Assembly (NCBI GenBank): GCA_016711485.1
Contig: JADJSX010000007.1
Coordinates: forward strand, 62,001-126,000
Origin: Leptospiraceae bacterium
Lineage (GTDB): Bacteria; Spirochaetota; Leptospiria; Leptospirales; Leptospiraceae
Direction: 5' to 3'
DNA: 64,000 nt
Numbering within the stretch: position 1 is the stretch's first letter; the number at the start of each line of letters is the position of its first letter. The position numbers were made by a program, and so were the translations under genes. Shown piece by piece: positions 43,368 through 52,127 of the stretch. The notes under the pieces were generated by a model, which saw nothing but the letters and a program-made list of their open reading frames with translations, ran no database searches and was not told the DNA's origin.

Positions 43368-43805
43368 ATGAAGAATATACTTGTTACTGTCAATTTTGAA
43401 GAAAAGGAAACAAATACTTTAATTAACAAAGCTATTGAGCTCGCAGAAAAGTTCGGATCTAAGATTTGGCTTGTTCATATTGCTGCTCCCGATCCTGAAT
43501 TCGTTGGCTATGAAGTGGGTCCCCAATATATCAGAGACCACAGAGCGGAAGAACTAAAAAAAGAACATCGTATGGTAAAAAAATACGCGGACGAATTACG
43601 TGAAAAGAAAATTGATGCAGAAGGATTATTAGTGCAAGGGGCAACTGTAGACATGATCCTAAAAGAATCTAATAAATTAAACATTGATTTAGTCGTAATC
43701 GGGCATCATAAACACAATTTACTCTATCAAATTTTTGTTCAGGACATTGACGAAACAATTATCCACGAATCCAAGGTCCCTGTTTTAGTTGTTCCTTTTG
43801 TTTAA
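43368..43805 (+). CDS. Universal stress protein (UspA family)
   Basis: 145 residues. KNILVTVNFEEKETNTLINK at the start, and VVIGHHKHNLLYQIFVQDID with VPVLVVPF at the end, follow the Usp fold. The ATP-binding glycine motif (G2xG9xGS) is changed to GHHKHN...QDID, so this belongs to the non-canonical kind and may not bind ATP in the usual way. It follows the CBS gene and converges with the gene at 43810. Confidence 0.88.
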   Translation: MKNILVTVNFEEKETNTLINKAIELAEKFGSKIWLVHIAAPDPEFVGYEVGPQYIRDHRAEELKKEHRMVKKYADELREKKIDAEGLLVQGATVDMILKESNKLNIDLVVIGHHKHNLLYQIFVQDIDETIIHESKVPVLVVPFV

Positions 43806-43809
43806 AGTA

Positions 43810-44853
43810 TTACTTTAGCCTAAAGTATTCACTCATGACATAACGCATAAATGGATGGTAACAATCTTTTGCAATATGACCGCCATCCACAAATGAATTA
43901 CAGTAATAATCTTCCGTATTGTCCATATCTCGAACGGAATAACCATAGTTTGCGCTAATCGAATTTACTTTGGTAAACCAATTATCAATTTTTTTGCCAA
44001 CTTTTTCGGAATTACGCATCATATCTTGCATAGGCAATGAACTCTGAGGCCAAACGATTACCGTTTTTATTTTATTCTCTGCAAGTTTCTGTAAAATCAT
44101 TTCGTAAAAAGTATACTGCATTTCGGACTCTTTGTAAGACGAAAAAAGCCAATCGATAGTACGTTGACTAGTTGCCACAAGAAGTCCAAAATCTCTTTCA
44201 ACAAAATCTTCCACTAATGATTTGGAATGTCCTTTACTTTGTAATAAAATTTCTCTTATTTTATAACCCTCTTTCGCAATAATTTCGTAACGAGGATCCA
44301 TTAATCTTTTGATTGCAATATCTAAATTAGGTTTATTTTTACTAGAGGCAAATAGGAATTTACCTAGATAAAAACTTACATTGTCTTTCCCGAAAATGTT
44401 TGCATATTTTAAGACAAAAGGAAGATCAAAACTATAAGTAAGATTTGATTTTTTAAAAATTGGAGTATTAGCATTAAATTGATTTGGATCCGATTCCAAG
44501 AGCACAAAATCTGGTTTAATTCCTGCATCAATAATTTTTTCAAGGTAATAGTAATAATACGCTGGAGTGGTAACAGCCGAAGAAAAATTGTATATGTCCC
44601 AATTTGGGTAAAAATCTTCCAAATCTTTAGAATCAAAATACAAAAGACGAGAGGAACCGAGGATAATCATGAGTTTCTTGTCGGATTTTCTTTTCTTTAA
44701 CATTTCGAAAAGGTCTTCTCTGGTTTCATAATAGATGTATGTAAAATCAGACTTAACATATGATTTTACCTTTTCTAGAAGAAATAATTTATCAAATGCA
44801 AATAAAAAAAGGAACAAAATTATAGGGTAAATTAAAAATTTATTTTTTTTCAT
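43810..44853 (-). CDS. DUF1574-type SGNH-like membrane-anchored protein (1)
   Basis: 347 residues with one N-terminal membrane anchor (YPIILFLFLFAFDKLFLLEK). The SGNH-like catalytic pieces are GSSRLLYF near residue 65 (nucleophile Ser) and GGHIAKDCYHPFMRY near the end (Asp/His block). This matches Leptospira DUF1574 proteins, relatives of alginate O-acetyltransferase partners. It overlaps the second DUF1574-like gene by 14 bases and lies in one unit with the MBOAT gene upstream, so it probably helps O-acylate an exported glycan. Confidence 0.8.
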   Translation of the reverse strand: MKKNKFLIYPIILFLFLFAFDKLFLLEKVKSYVKSDFTYIYYETREDLFEMLKKRKSDKKLMIILGSSRLLYFDSKDLEDFYPNWDIYNFSSAVTTPAYYYYYLEKIIDAGIKPDFVLLESDPNQFNANTPIFKKSNLTYSFDLPFVLKYANIFGKDNVSFYLGKFLFASSKNKPNLDIAIKRLMDPRYEIIAKEGYKIREILLQSKGHSKSLVEDFVERDFGLLVATSQRTIDWLFSSYKESEMQYTFYEMILQKLAENKIKTVIVWPQSSLPMQDMMRNSEKVGKKIDNWFTKVNSISANYGYSVRDMDNTEDYYCNSFVDGGHIAKDCYHPFMRYVMSEYFRLK

Positions 44854-45922
44854 CGGTATCCTTTTTTGAATTATTAATATAAGATACTATTTCCGGATAA
44901 ACGATATTTTTAAAATCTGAATTTAACTTTTTTTCACCTACATTATTGTAATGAATAGCTTCAGAAAATAAATTTTTAGGAAAATCCATTTGAGGAAATT
45001 CCATATACTTCGTATTTGGAAATAAGGCAATTTTATCTTGAATAGCTGGAACAACTGACTGAAAGAATTTTGACTGATTCAATCCTTCCACTCTCGGAAT
45101 ATTTAATACTAACACTAAAATATCTCTTGATTTACAATATTCTAAAAAATCTACTAGAGAAGAAATTTCGTGATAGCGATTAACGTTTAAACTCTCTATG
45201 TATTTCACATAACTTTTTGCTACTTCATTTTCATCTGCAATAAAATAATCACCTAGATTAATTTGTCCGTTATGCATAGAAGTTATTGTTTCGATCATTT
45301 TATTTTGCTTTGTATGGTAAGTCTCCCTTGATTTCAGAGTATCCATCTTTAGACCACTAAATAAGTCTGCAAACCCTTGGCGATATTTAAAGGAATACAT
45401 AACTAACGGCAGATACTCCTTTGCGATAAACATCAATTCACTTCCACTGTATTGTTGAAAACTTTCAGCAAAAGAAAATAAATTTAATAATCTATGTTTG
45501 TACTGATTCCACATATTTTTATCTGCATCAAATGTCGTTGATTTAGCTAAATTAAATTGCTCAGGATCAGCCGCAAAAATAACTAATTTGGGTTTTGGAT
45601 GATTTTCTAAATATTTCTGTAGAAAAAATTTAAAGTAACGAGGACCGGCGGCCGGTAAACTGAAATTATACATAGAATACTGCCCTTCTCCTTCTTTCAC
45701 ACCGTTAATTGAAAGAGACCTACTATCGCCTAACATTACTATGTCGAAGTTTTTGGATTTATCTTCAGCAATTTGTTTTTTGTAGTAAGTAAAAAAAGAA
45801 CCACCACCTTCCAAATAGTGTAAATTTGGAACAAAATACAAACCCACCTCTACCGAGAACACTAGAAGTATAGTAATTCCAAAAGCAGGAACTTGTTTAA
45901 AATACGAAATAAATGAATTCAT
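44840..45922 (-). CDS. DUF1574-type SGNH-like membrane-anchored protein (2)
   Basis: 360 residues with an N-terminal anchor (FGITILLVFSVEVGLYF). Block I reads VMLGDSRSLSING (GDS with the Ser), and the C-terminal block is SEAIHYNNVGEKKL, with the His. DPEQFNL in the middle parallels DPNQFNA of the neighbouring paralogue, so the two arose by duplication. It overlaps the MBOAT gene by 26 bases and the other paralogue by 14. Confidence 0.8.
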   Translation of the reverse strand: MNSFISYFKQVPAFGITILLVFSVEVGLYFVPNLHYLEGGGSFFTYYKKQIAEDKSKNFDIVMLGDSRSLSINGVKEGEGQYSMYNFSLPAAGPRYFKFFLQKYLENHPKPKLVIFAADPEQFNLAKSTTFDADKNMWNQYKHRLLNLFSFAESFQQYSGSELMFIAKEYLPLVMYSFKYRQGFADLFSGLKMDTLKSRETYHTKQNKMIETITSMHNGQINLGDYFIADENEVAKSYVKYIESLNVNRYHEISSLVDFLEYCKSRDILVLVLNIPRVEGLNQSKFFQSVVPAIQDKIALFPNTKYMEFPQMDFPKNLFSEAIHYNNVGEKKLNSDFKNIVYPEIVSYINNSKKDTDEKK

Positions 45923-47327
45923 TTTTGTTACAATTCCCCATAACTATAATAGAATAAAAGATAAAAAGATACAAACAAACTCTGTAGAAAGTTTTTAATT
46001 CAAAAATGGCGTATTCATTATCCTTTATGTATTGATAAAACTCAATCAACATAAACGGTATTACCAATTTCGCAAATTTCATAATTAATTTTGGATCCAC
46101 TACACCGAATTCTAGAAAAACTTTTTTTATTAGGATAAATGCTGTAGTAATATCCTGTGATCGAAAGAAAAAACAAGAAAAAATGATTAATGTAAAAGTA
46201 AATGCAAAGTTCAATGGAATTAAATATTTATTTGGCGGAGGTCTTTTACTACCATCTTTTGGGGCAGTAATTTTTCTTAATACTCTGTAAATGCTAGTGA
46301 CTAATCCCCAAAAAAATCCCCAAAGCACAAACGTCCAATTAGCCCCATGCCAAAGCCCCGAAAGTAGAAACACAATCATACTATTTATATGTTGTCTAAA
46401 TTCACTGTCGTTTTTTCCGCCTAACGGTACATATACATAATCTCTCAACCAGTTCATGAAAGAAATATGCCATCTTCTCCAAAAATCATTTATGTTCTGA
46501 GAAAACAAAGGATGATTAAAGTTACGAATTAGCTCTACTCCTAAAAATTTTGAAACCCCTCGAGCAATGTCTGAATAACCGGAAAAGTCCCCATAAATCT
46601 GAAATACGAAGGCAGCAGACCCAAGAAATGCTTCCGCACCTGTTCGAGTCACAAGTGAATCCCCAGTGGCAAAAAAAGGATCTACAATAGTCGCCATATT
46701 ATCCGCAATATAAACTTTCTTAAAGAATCCAAATAATATAAGAAAAGAACCTTGTTTTAAATTTTCGAAAGTAATTTTTCGTTCATTTGCTATCTGGGGC
46801 AAAAGATTGGTTGCCCTCTCTATTGGGCCGGCAACTAACTGCGGAAAATAGGTTACAAATAATGCAAAATCCAGAAAATTACGAGCAGGCTTTAAATCCC
46901 CTCGGTAAACATCTATCGTATAAGACATTGTTTGAAATGTATAAAAGGAAATTCCAAGCGGCAAAATAATACTTAGCGTTGGCTCATGCATATTTACACC
47001 GGCAGCTCCAAATGCAGTAACTGCACTTTTTACAAAGAAATTAAAGTATTTAAAAAATCCAAGGATTCCTAAGTTCGAAAATATACTTAGATATAAAAAA
47101 TATTTCTTTTTGCGGGGATTATCTCTATTTGCCTCAATACCTAAGGAAGCATAATAATCAATAACCGTTGAGAGAATTAATAGAGATAAAAATCTGTAAT
47201 CCCAATAGCCATAAAAAAAATAACTGGCTATCAGGAGTAATATATTTTGTTGCTTGTGACTAAATCCAATATACAGTAGATAAACTACCGGAAAAAAAAG
47301 GATAAAATCAACTGAGTTGAATATCAT
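45897..47327 (-). CDS. MBOAT family O-acyltransferase (AlgI/DltB-like)
   Basis: 476 residues, about eleven membrane segments. Signatures: YFPQLVAGPIERATNLLPQI, QIYGDFSGYSDIARGVSKFL, FWRRWHISFMNWLRDYVYVP, and GLWHGANWTFVLWG with the catalytic His. It should move an acyl group across the inner membrane to the SGNH-type partners encoded directly downstream, the AlgI/AlgJ-X or DltB/DltD arrangement. The acceptor glycan or lipid is not indicated. Confidence 0.92.
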   Translation of the reverse strand: MIFNSVDFILFFPVVYLLYIGFSHKQQNILLLIASYFFYGYWDYRFLSLLILSTVIDYYASLGIEANRDNPRKKKYFLYLSIFSNLGILGFFKYFNFFVKSAVTAFGAAGVNMHEPTLSIILPLGISFYTFQTMSYTIDVYRGDLKPARNFLDFALFVTYFPQLVAGPIERATNLLPQIANERKITFENLKQGSFLILFGFFKKVYIADNMATIVDPFFATGDSLVTRTGAEAFLGSAAFVFQIYGDFSGYSDIARGVSKFLGVELIRNFNHPLFSQNINDFWRRWHISFMNWLRDYVYVPLGGKNDSEFRQHINSMIVFLLSGLWHGANWTFVLWGFFWGLVTSIYRVLRKITAPKDGSKRPPPNKYLIPLNFAFTFTLIIFSCFFFRSQDITTAFILIKKVFLEFGVVDPKLIMKFAKLVIPFMLIEFYQYIKDNEYAIFELKTFYRVCLYLFIFYSIIVMGNCNKNEFIYFVF

Positions 47328-47365
47328 AGAGCCATTACTCCATGATACAGATTAAAAAGCAAATT

Positions 47366-47725
47366 TTATGCGGCTACCATAACAGATTTTCTTTTCTTTT
47401 TTAAGGAAAGAAACCATTCGTCTGCTTCTTTTTTATAACCTACTAACTTCTTTAGGTATTCTCTCTTTTCTGGATTAAGTATCTCTCTAGCTTCCTTCAC
47501 AATTTCTTCAATTATTTTTACATGGAAAGTGAAGTAGCTGGTAAACAATACATAGTAATCATCCGGAGAATGTTCCCATGGTCTGGAGACGATATCTGTA
47601 AATATATCGTCTAGTTGCTTGAAATCTCTATCATGATCTGCTTCATAATGAGTGTTAATAATCGCAATGTTATCAGTAGTATCCGTTAAAACTTGAAAAT
47701 AAGATTCTAAATCAGGGAAATCCAA
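47366..47725 (-). CDS. Small unknown protein
   Basis: 119 residues, acidic at the N-terminus and basic at the C-terminus, probably all helical (FHVKIIEEIVKEAREILNPE). No signal and no family recognised. It lies just upstream of the MBOAT gene in the same direction, 38 bases away, so it may share its transcript. Confidence 0.65.
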   Translation of the reverse strand: MDFPDLESYFQVLTDTTDNIAIINTHYEADHDRDFKQLDDIFTDIVSRPWEHSPDDYYVLFTSYFTFHVKIIEEIVKEAREILNPEKREYLKKLVGYKKEADEWFLSLKKKRKSVMVAA

Positions 47726-48098
47726 ATTTTCGTACCTTCCTTTTACTGCCTTTTTGTCATGATTTTACAACCCTCTTTTCGTGCAATTCTTTATATTTTT
47801 ATTTTAACAAATTGTAGCTAATTTACTATAGCCACCCTCTCACTTTACTTGCACAATAGAGTAAGATTTTTCTTCTAACGACAACTCAATATTTACCTAT
47901 TCTTGCTTTTTTAAAATCAAATACAACAATTAAATAAAATTGATCTAGTTAAATTATCGGAAGAAAGTATATGAATTTATAAACTAGTATGCTTTTTTAT
48001 AACTTTAACTTGTATCCAGAGAAAACTTTTCTCCGTTAAATTTAGTCCAAGGGTTTTTTTATTAGTTCAAAATTCTAGTTGCTCATTTTACGACGAAC
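47726..48098. other. Gene-free divergent promoter region
   Basis: 373 AT-rich bases between divergent genes. I see no frame with family features and no repeat shared with the palindrome-rich zone. It presumably contains promoters for both sides, but none stands out. Confidence 0.5.
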
Positions 48099-49577
48099 AT
48101 GAAAATCAAAAGTATGCACTATAAACTTTGGATTGGAGGAAAATGGACAGAGACAGGCGAAACGAACATTATCAAATCGCCATTCTCAGGAACTACTGTA
48201 GCGTTAATTGAACAGGCAGGAGAACAAGATATTGAAAAGATGATTACCGAAGCTAGTTTAGCATTTCCCAAATTCAAGAACACTTCTAGATACGCACGTT
48301 CCATTTTATTAAAACAAATTGCTGATAAAATCGAATTAAGAAAAAACGAATTTATCAATGTAATTGTCAATGAAGCAGGTAAACCAATCTCTCTCGCCGA
48401 AGTGGAAGTAAATCGCGCTATAACAAATTTTTATACCGCTTCAGAAGAAACAAAACGTTATGCGGGAGACTTAATTCCTGCAGACTCCGATTTACACGGA
48501 ATCCACTTCGACCAAATGATTAGTTTTTTTACACCTCGTGGAATTGTTCTTGGAATTAGTCCATTCAATTTTCCATTAAATTTAGTGGTTCATAAAGTAG
48601 CCCCTGCTCTCGCTATCGGTGCTTGTATCATTTTAAAACCATCTCCAGAAGCACCAGGAGCGGCAAACCTATTAGCAGAAATTTTTTTAGAGGCAGCAAA
48701 ACATGTAACTAATGAGATAGAGGAAATTCCCTTTAGCGCATTTCAAGTTATACATTGTTCAAATGAACTCGCATCCAGAATGGTAGAAGACAAACGGATA
48801 TCTGTGCTTAGCTTCACTGGAAGTGATTTAGTTGGTTGGAATTTGTATGCCATTGCCCGCAAGAAAAAAGTTTGCCTAGAGTTAGGTGGTAATGCAGCAG
48901 TAATAGTCCATAGAGATGCAGATATACAAAGAGCCGTTAGTCGCTCTGTGATTGGAGCATTTTCGTATTCAGGACAAGTTTGTATATCCGTTCAAAGAAT
49001 TATTATCCATAAAGAAATTTATTCCGAATTTAAAAGATTATTTTTGGAAGAGACTGAAAAACTTGTATGTGGAGATCCGACGGACAAAAATGTTATTGTT
49101 GGCCCACTCATCAATAGAAATGCGAGGGATAGAATTTTTTCTTGGATTGAGGAAGCAAAATCTTCAGGTGCGATCCTATTGACGTCTATCAATGCATTAG
49201 AAAATGTATTGTATCCGGTGGTATTAGAATCAGTTTCTACAAATGCTAAGATATTTACAGAAGAAGTATTTGGTCCAGTTGTTCTTTTGGATTCCTATGA
49301 AACTTTTCCAGAAGCAATTGAAAAAGTAAATGACTCTAGATTTGGTTTGCAAGTAGGTGTTTTTACAGACAGCGATTGGCTTATGCAACAGGCAATCAAT
49401 GATTTAGATGTTGGATCAATTCTATTTAACGAAGTTCCCAGTTTTCGTGCTGATCACATGCCCTACGGAGGCGTAAAAGATTCTGGCCTTGGAAGAGAAG
49501 GAATTCGATTCGCTATGGAAGAATTTAGCGAGCGCAAAACAATCATTAAGTGGAGAAATCAAAATGGCACAAAATAA
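48099..49577 (+). CDS. NAD(P)-dependent aldehyde dehydrogenase
   Basis: 492 residues. SPFNFPLNLVVHKVAPALAI and LKPSPEAPGAANLLAEIF form the cofactor site; LELGGNAAVIVHRDAD contains the general-base Glu; the catalytic Cys is C295 in SYSGQVCISVQR; EEVFGPVVLLDSYETF follows. The substrate is not obvious; the sequence is closest in feel to the broad-specificity glyceraldehyde/lactaldehyde type. It overlaps the response-regulator gene by 14 bases. Confidence 0.92.
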   Translation: MKIKSMHYKLWIGGKWTETGETNIIKSPFSGTTVALIEQAGEQDIEKMITEASLAFPKFKNTSRYARSILLKQIADKIELRKNEFINVIVNEAGKPISLAEVEVNRAITNFYTASEETKRYAGDLIPADSDLHGIHFDQMISFFTPRGIVLGISPFNFPLNLVVHKVAPALAIGACIILKPSPEAPGAANLLAEIFLEAAKHVTNEIEEIPFSAFQVIHCSNELASRMVEDKRISVLSFTGSDLVGWNLYAIARKKKVCLELGGNAAVIVHRDADIQRAVSRSVIGAFSYSGQVCISVQRIIIHKEIYSEFKRLFLEETEKLVCGDPTDKNVIVGPLINRNARDRIFSWIEEAKSSGAILLTSINALENVLYPVVLESVSTNAKIFTEEVFGPVVLLDSYETFPEAIEKVNDSRFGLQVGVFTDSDWLMQQAINDLDVGSILFNEVPSFRADHMPYGGVKDSGLGREGIRFAMEEFSERKTIIKWRNQNGTK

Positions 49578-50316
49578 AAGCTTTAAAATCTACAAAATTC
49601 TACTATTAGAAGACGACCCAGATTCAGCCGAAATCGTTACACGAAGTTTAGAAAAATACAATATTCAAATTGACCATGTAAACAATGCCAGACTTGCCAT
49701 TAATAAACTTAAAACCAAATATGATTTAATTATTTCTGATGTTATGATGCCTGTCATGGATGGATTTAGTTTTATTGAAAAATACAAACAGGAAATACAC
49801 AATACACCAGTCATTATTGTTACTGCCCTCAAAGAAAAGGAAGATATTTTAAAAGCAGCTTCTTTGCGGATCAGCCATTATTTAATAAAACCATTTGAGC
49901 AATCAAAGTTAGTCGCAAAAGTAATTGAAGCGTTAGGAATAAATAACACCGACTTAATTTCAAAAAAAGATTTTCCATTCTCAATTTCGCATGACGTCAT
50001 AGATGAGTCCAGTATAAAACTTATTTTAAAAGGTATATCGAACCCACTCCAATTTAAAAACTCTTTAGCAAATTATATAGTAGAACTTAAATCCTATTCC
50101 TCTAATATTAAGAATTTTACTATTTTTGTTAGTAATGAATTTAGTTATACGCTGAACTCAATTGAGTTAGTTGATTATTTACTTGGAAGTGTGATGGAAG
50201 AATTTAAAGTAAAGGAAAATAAACTTTTACTGAAAGGGGAATATTTTTCTAAACTAACAGAAGAAGATATTTCAAAAACAAAAATTTTAAAACTTGTAAT
50301 TTCTATTCCAAAATAA
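49564..50316 (+). CDS. Response regulator with unrecognised output domain
   Basis: I start at the ATG at 49564, with GGAG eight bases upstream; a longer frame reaches back to 49489 inside the aldehyde dehydrogenase gene. The 250-residue product has a receiver (LLLEDDPDSAEIV, phospho-acceptor D59 in LIISDVMMPVMDGF, Lys in YLIKPFEQSK). After a linker it has about 100 residues without a recognised DNA-binding motif. It is followed by a hybrid-type histidine kinase gene 14 bases downstream, its likely partner. Confidence 0.88.
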   Translation: MAQNKSFKIYKILLLEDDPDSAEIVTRSLEKYNIQIDHVNNARLAINKLKTKYDLIISDVMMPVMDGFSFIEKYKQEIHNTPVIIVTALKEKEDILKAASLRISHYLIKPFEQSKLVAKVIEALGINNTDLISKKDFPFSISHDVIDESSIKLILKGISNPLQFKNSLANYIVELKSYSSNIKNFTIFVSNEFSYTLNSIELVDYLLGSVMEEFKVKENKLLLKGEYFSKLTEEDISKTKILKLVISIPK

Positions 50317-50330
50317 TCCGACTCAAACCA

Positions 50331-52127
50331 ATGAACCTGAATAAGAAAATACAAAAATACTCACTTTTAAGTGATTTATGCGCTTTTCTTACTGCGGGTA
50401 TTGGTTTATTTGCTCTCCTAGGTTGGTTATCCAATTCTAGACTTGTATTTAGTTTTAGTGAAAACTACAAACCGATGCCACCAAATATTGCAATAAGTTT
50501 GATTATTTCTGGGATTCTATTATATATTTTAAACTATTCTTTTGTAGTCAGAAAATTAGTTATATTTGTTGGTTCATTATTCACAATTAGTTTAGCATTT
50601 CTGAGACTTTTTGAATATATAACCGATATTGACATAGGATCCGACTTCCTCATTTTTAATTTTAAAAATTATGGTAAATGGTACAGTCATGCGGCAAAAA
50701 CATCTTTTTTTGGAGCATTAAATATATTATTAGCGGGTATCAGCTTATTCCTATTAGCCTTAAAAAGAGAAGAAAAAACTTTAGAAACCATTTCCATTTT
50801 CATTGGAAACATTATCACATTCATAGGGACAGTTTTTGCGTTAGGCTACATATATGGCGTCCCTCTTTTTCATGCAACTCATCAAGTACCGATGTCTTTT
50901 AATAGTGCAATTGCTTTTATTTTTTTAGGTATTGGGATTTCATTCTCTAGTTCGATTCCTGACATGAAAAATAGATTATTGGTTGAATCTCAATTGGAAG
51001 AAACAAAAAAACAAATTGAAAGTGCTTTTTTATATTCAGCTTCAGGAATGGCTCTCATCGGAGTTAACGACAATTGGTTAAGAGTAAATAAACCTTTTTG
51101 TAGAATTCTAGGATATACAAAAGAAGAACTTACTTCAAAATTATTTTTTAGCCTTTTAGAAAAAGAATTCATTTTGGATTATATTTTGAAATTCGATGAA
51201 TTACTTTCGAAAAAAGTAGAGAGCCTACAAATGGAAAGTCGCCTCCAACACAAATCCGGCGCACTAGTTTGGGCACTTTTAAGTATTTCTCTTTTACGTG
51301 ACGAACGAAATTTTCCTGAATACTACATTATCCAAATGCAAGACATTACAAAACTAAAAAAAATCGAATCCGACTTAATCAATGCGAAGAAAGTTTTAGA
51401 AGAAGCACTCTATGCCAAAAGTCATTTTTTCGCATCTATGAGCCATGAACTAAAAACCCCTCTTCAATCAATATTGGGTTACAGCGAATTAATCGAAGAA
51501 GAAGCAATCCAACTTGGCGCAGAACAGATACAAAACGATAGTCGAAAAATCCATCGTTCAGGGAAAAATTTACTAAAATTAATTAACGATATATTGGATA
51601 TTTCAAAATTAGATGCAAACAAAATGGAAGTAAAACAAAATTTCTTTGAATTAAATTTACTTTTAGAAGAACTAAACGATACAATTAAACCATTATTAGC
51701 CGCCAACAAAAACAGTTTTAACATAAATGTACCTGAGAAAAATATTCTCATATACCAAGATTTGGAAAAAATAAAACATATATTACTAAACCTATTATCA
51801 AATGCATGTAAATTTACATTGGAAGGAAATATTTCCCTACAAATTAATTTATCCAAAATTGATTCTGAAGAATGGATTCAATTTGAAGTAATAGATACTG
51901 GGATTGGCATTTCCGAAAACGATATCAGAAAAATCTTTAATCCATTCCAACAGGCATTTGATTCAAACACTCGCAAGTATGCAGGTACCGGACTTGGATT
52001 AACAATAGCGAAACAATTTGCAAACTTACTTGGTGGAGATTTGTCTGCAGAAAGCCAAGTCGGAAAAGGAAGTAGATTTATTGTAATTCTTCCGCTTCCT
52101 CATCCGACTAAAACTAATTTGTCTTAA
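50331..52127 (+). CDS. Membrane histidine kinase with PAS domain
   Basis: 598 residues. About seven membrane segments (12-215) form a 7TM-type sensor; a PAS domain follows (SAFLYSASGMALIGVNDNWL to the LLRDERNFPEYYIIQMQDIT PAC motif); then HisKA with the phospho-acceptor His372 in ASMSHELKTPLQSILG; then HATPase with LLNLLSNACKFT, DTGIGIS and GTGLGLTIAKQF. It is complete and lies 14 bases after the response regulator. The signal is unknown. Its 3' end overlaps the convergent patatin gene by 14 bases. Confidence 0.93.
   Translation: MNLNKKIQKYSLLSDLCAFLTAGIGLFALLGWLSNSRLVFSFSENYKPMPPNIAISLIISGILLYILNYSFVVRKLVIFVGSLFTISLAFLRLFEYITDIDIGSDFLIFNFKNYGKWYSHAAKTSFFGALNILLAGISLFLLALKREEKTLETISIFIGNIITFIGTVFALGYIYGVPLFHATHQVPMSFNSAIAFIFLGIGISFSSSIPDMKNRLLVESQLEETKKQIESAFLYSASGMALIGVNDNWLRVNKPFCRILGYTKEELTSKLFFSLLEKEFILDYILKFDELLSKKVESLQMESRLQHKSGALVWALLSISLLRDERNFPEYYIIQMQDITKLKKIESDLINAKKVLEEALYAKSHFFASMSHELKTPLQSILGYSELIEEEAIQLGAEQIQNDSRKIHRSGKNLLKLINDILDISKLDANKMEVKQNFFELNLLLEELNDTIKPLLAANKNSFNINVPEKNILIYQDLEKIKHILLNLLSNACKFTLEGNISLQINLSKIDSEEWIQFEVIDTGIGISENDIRKIFNPFQQAFDSNTRKYAGTGLGLTIAKQFANLLGGDLSAESQVGKGSRFIVILPLPHPTKTNLS

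Noticed and set aside
43800..43835. Terminator between the Usp and DUF1574 genes
   Set aside because: TACTTTAGCCTAAAGTA is a short palindrome without room for a loop and with no T-tract, and it includes the stop codons.
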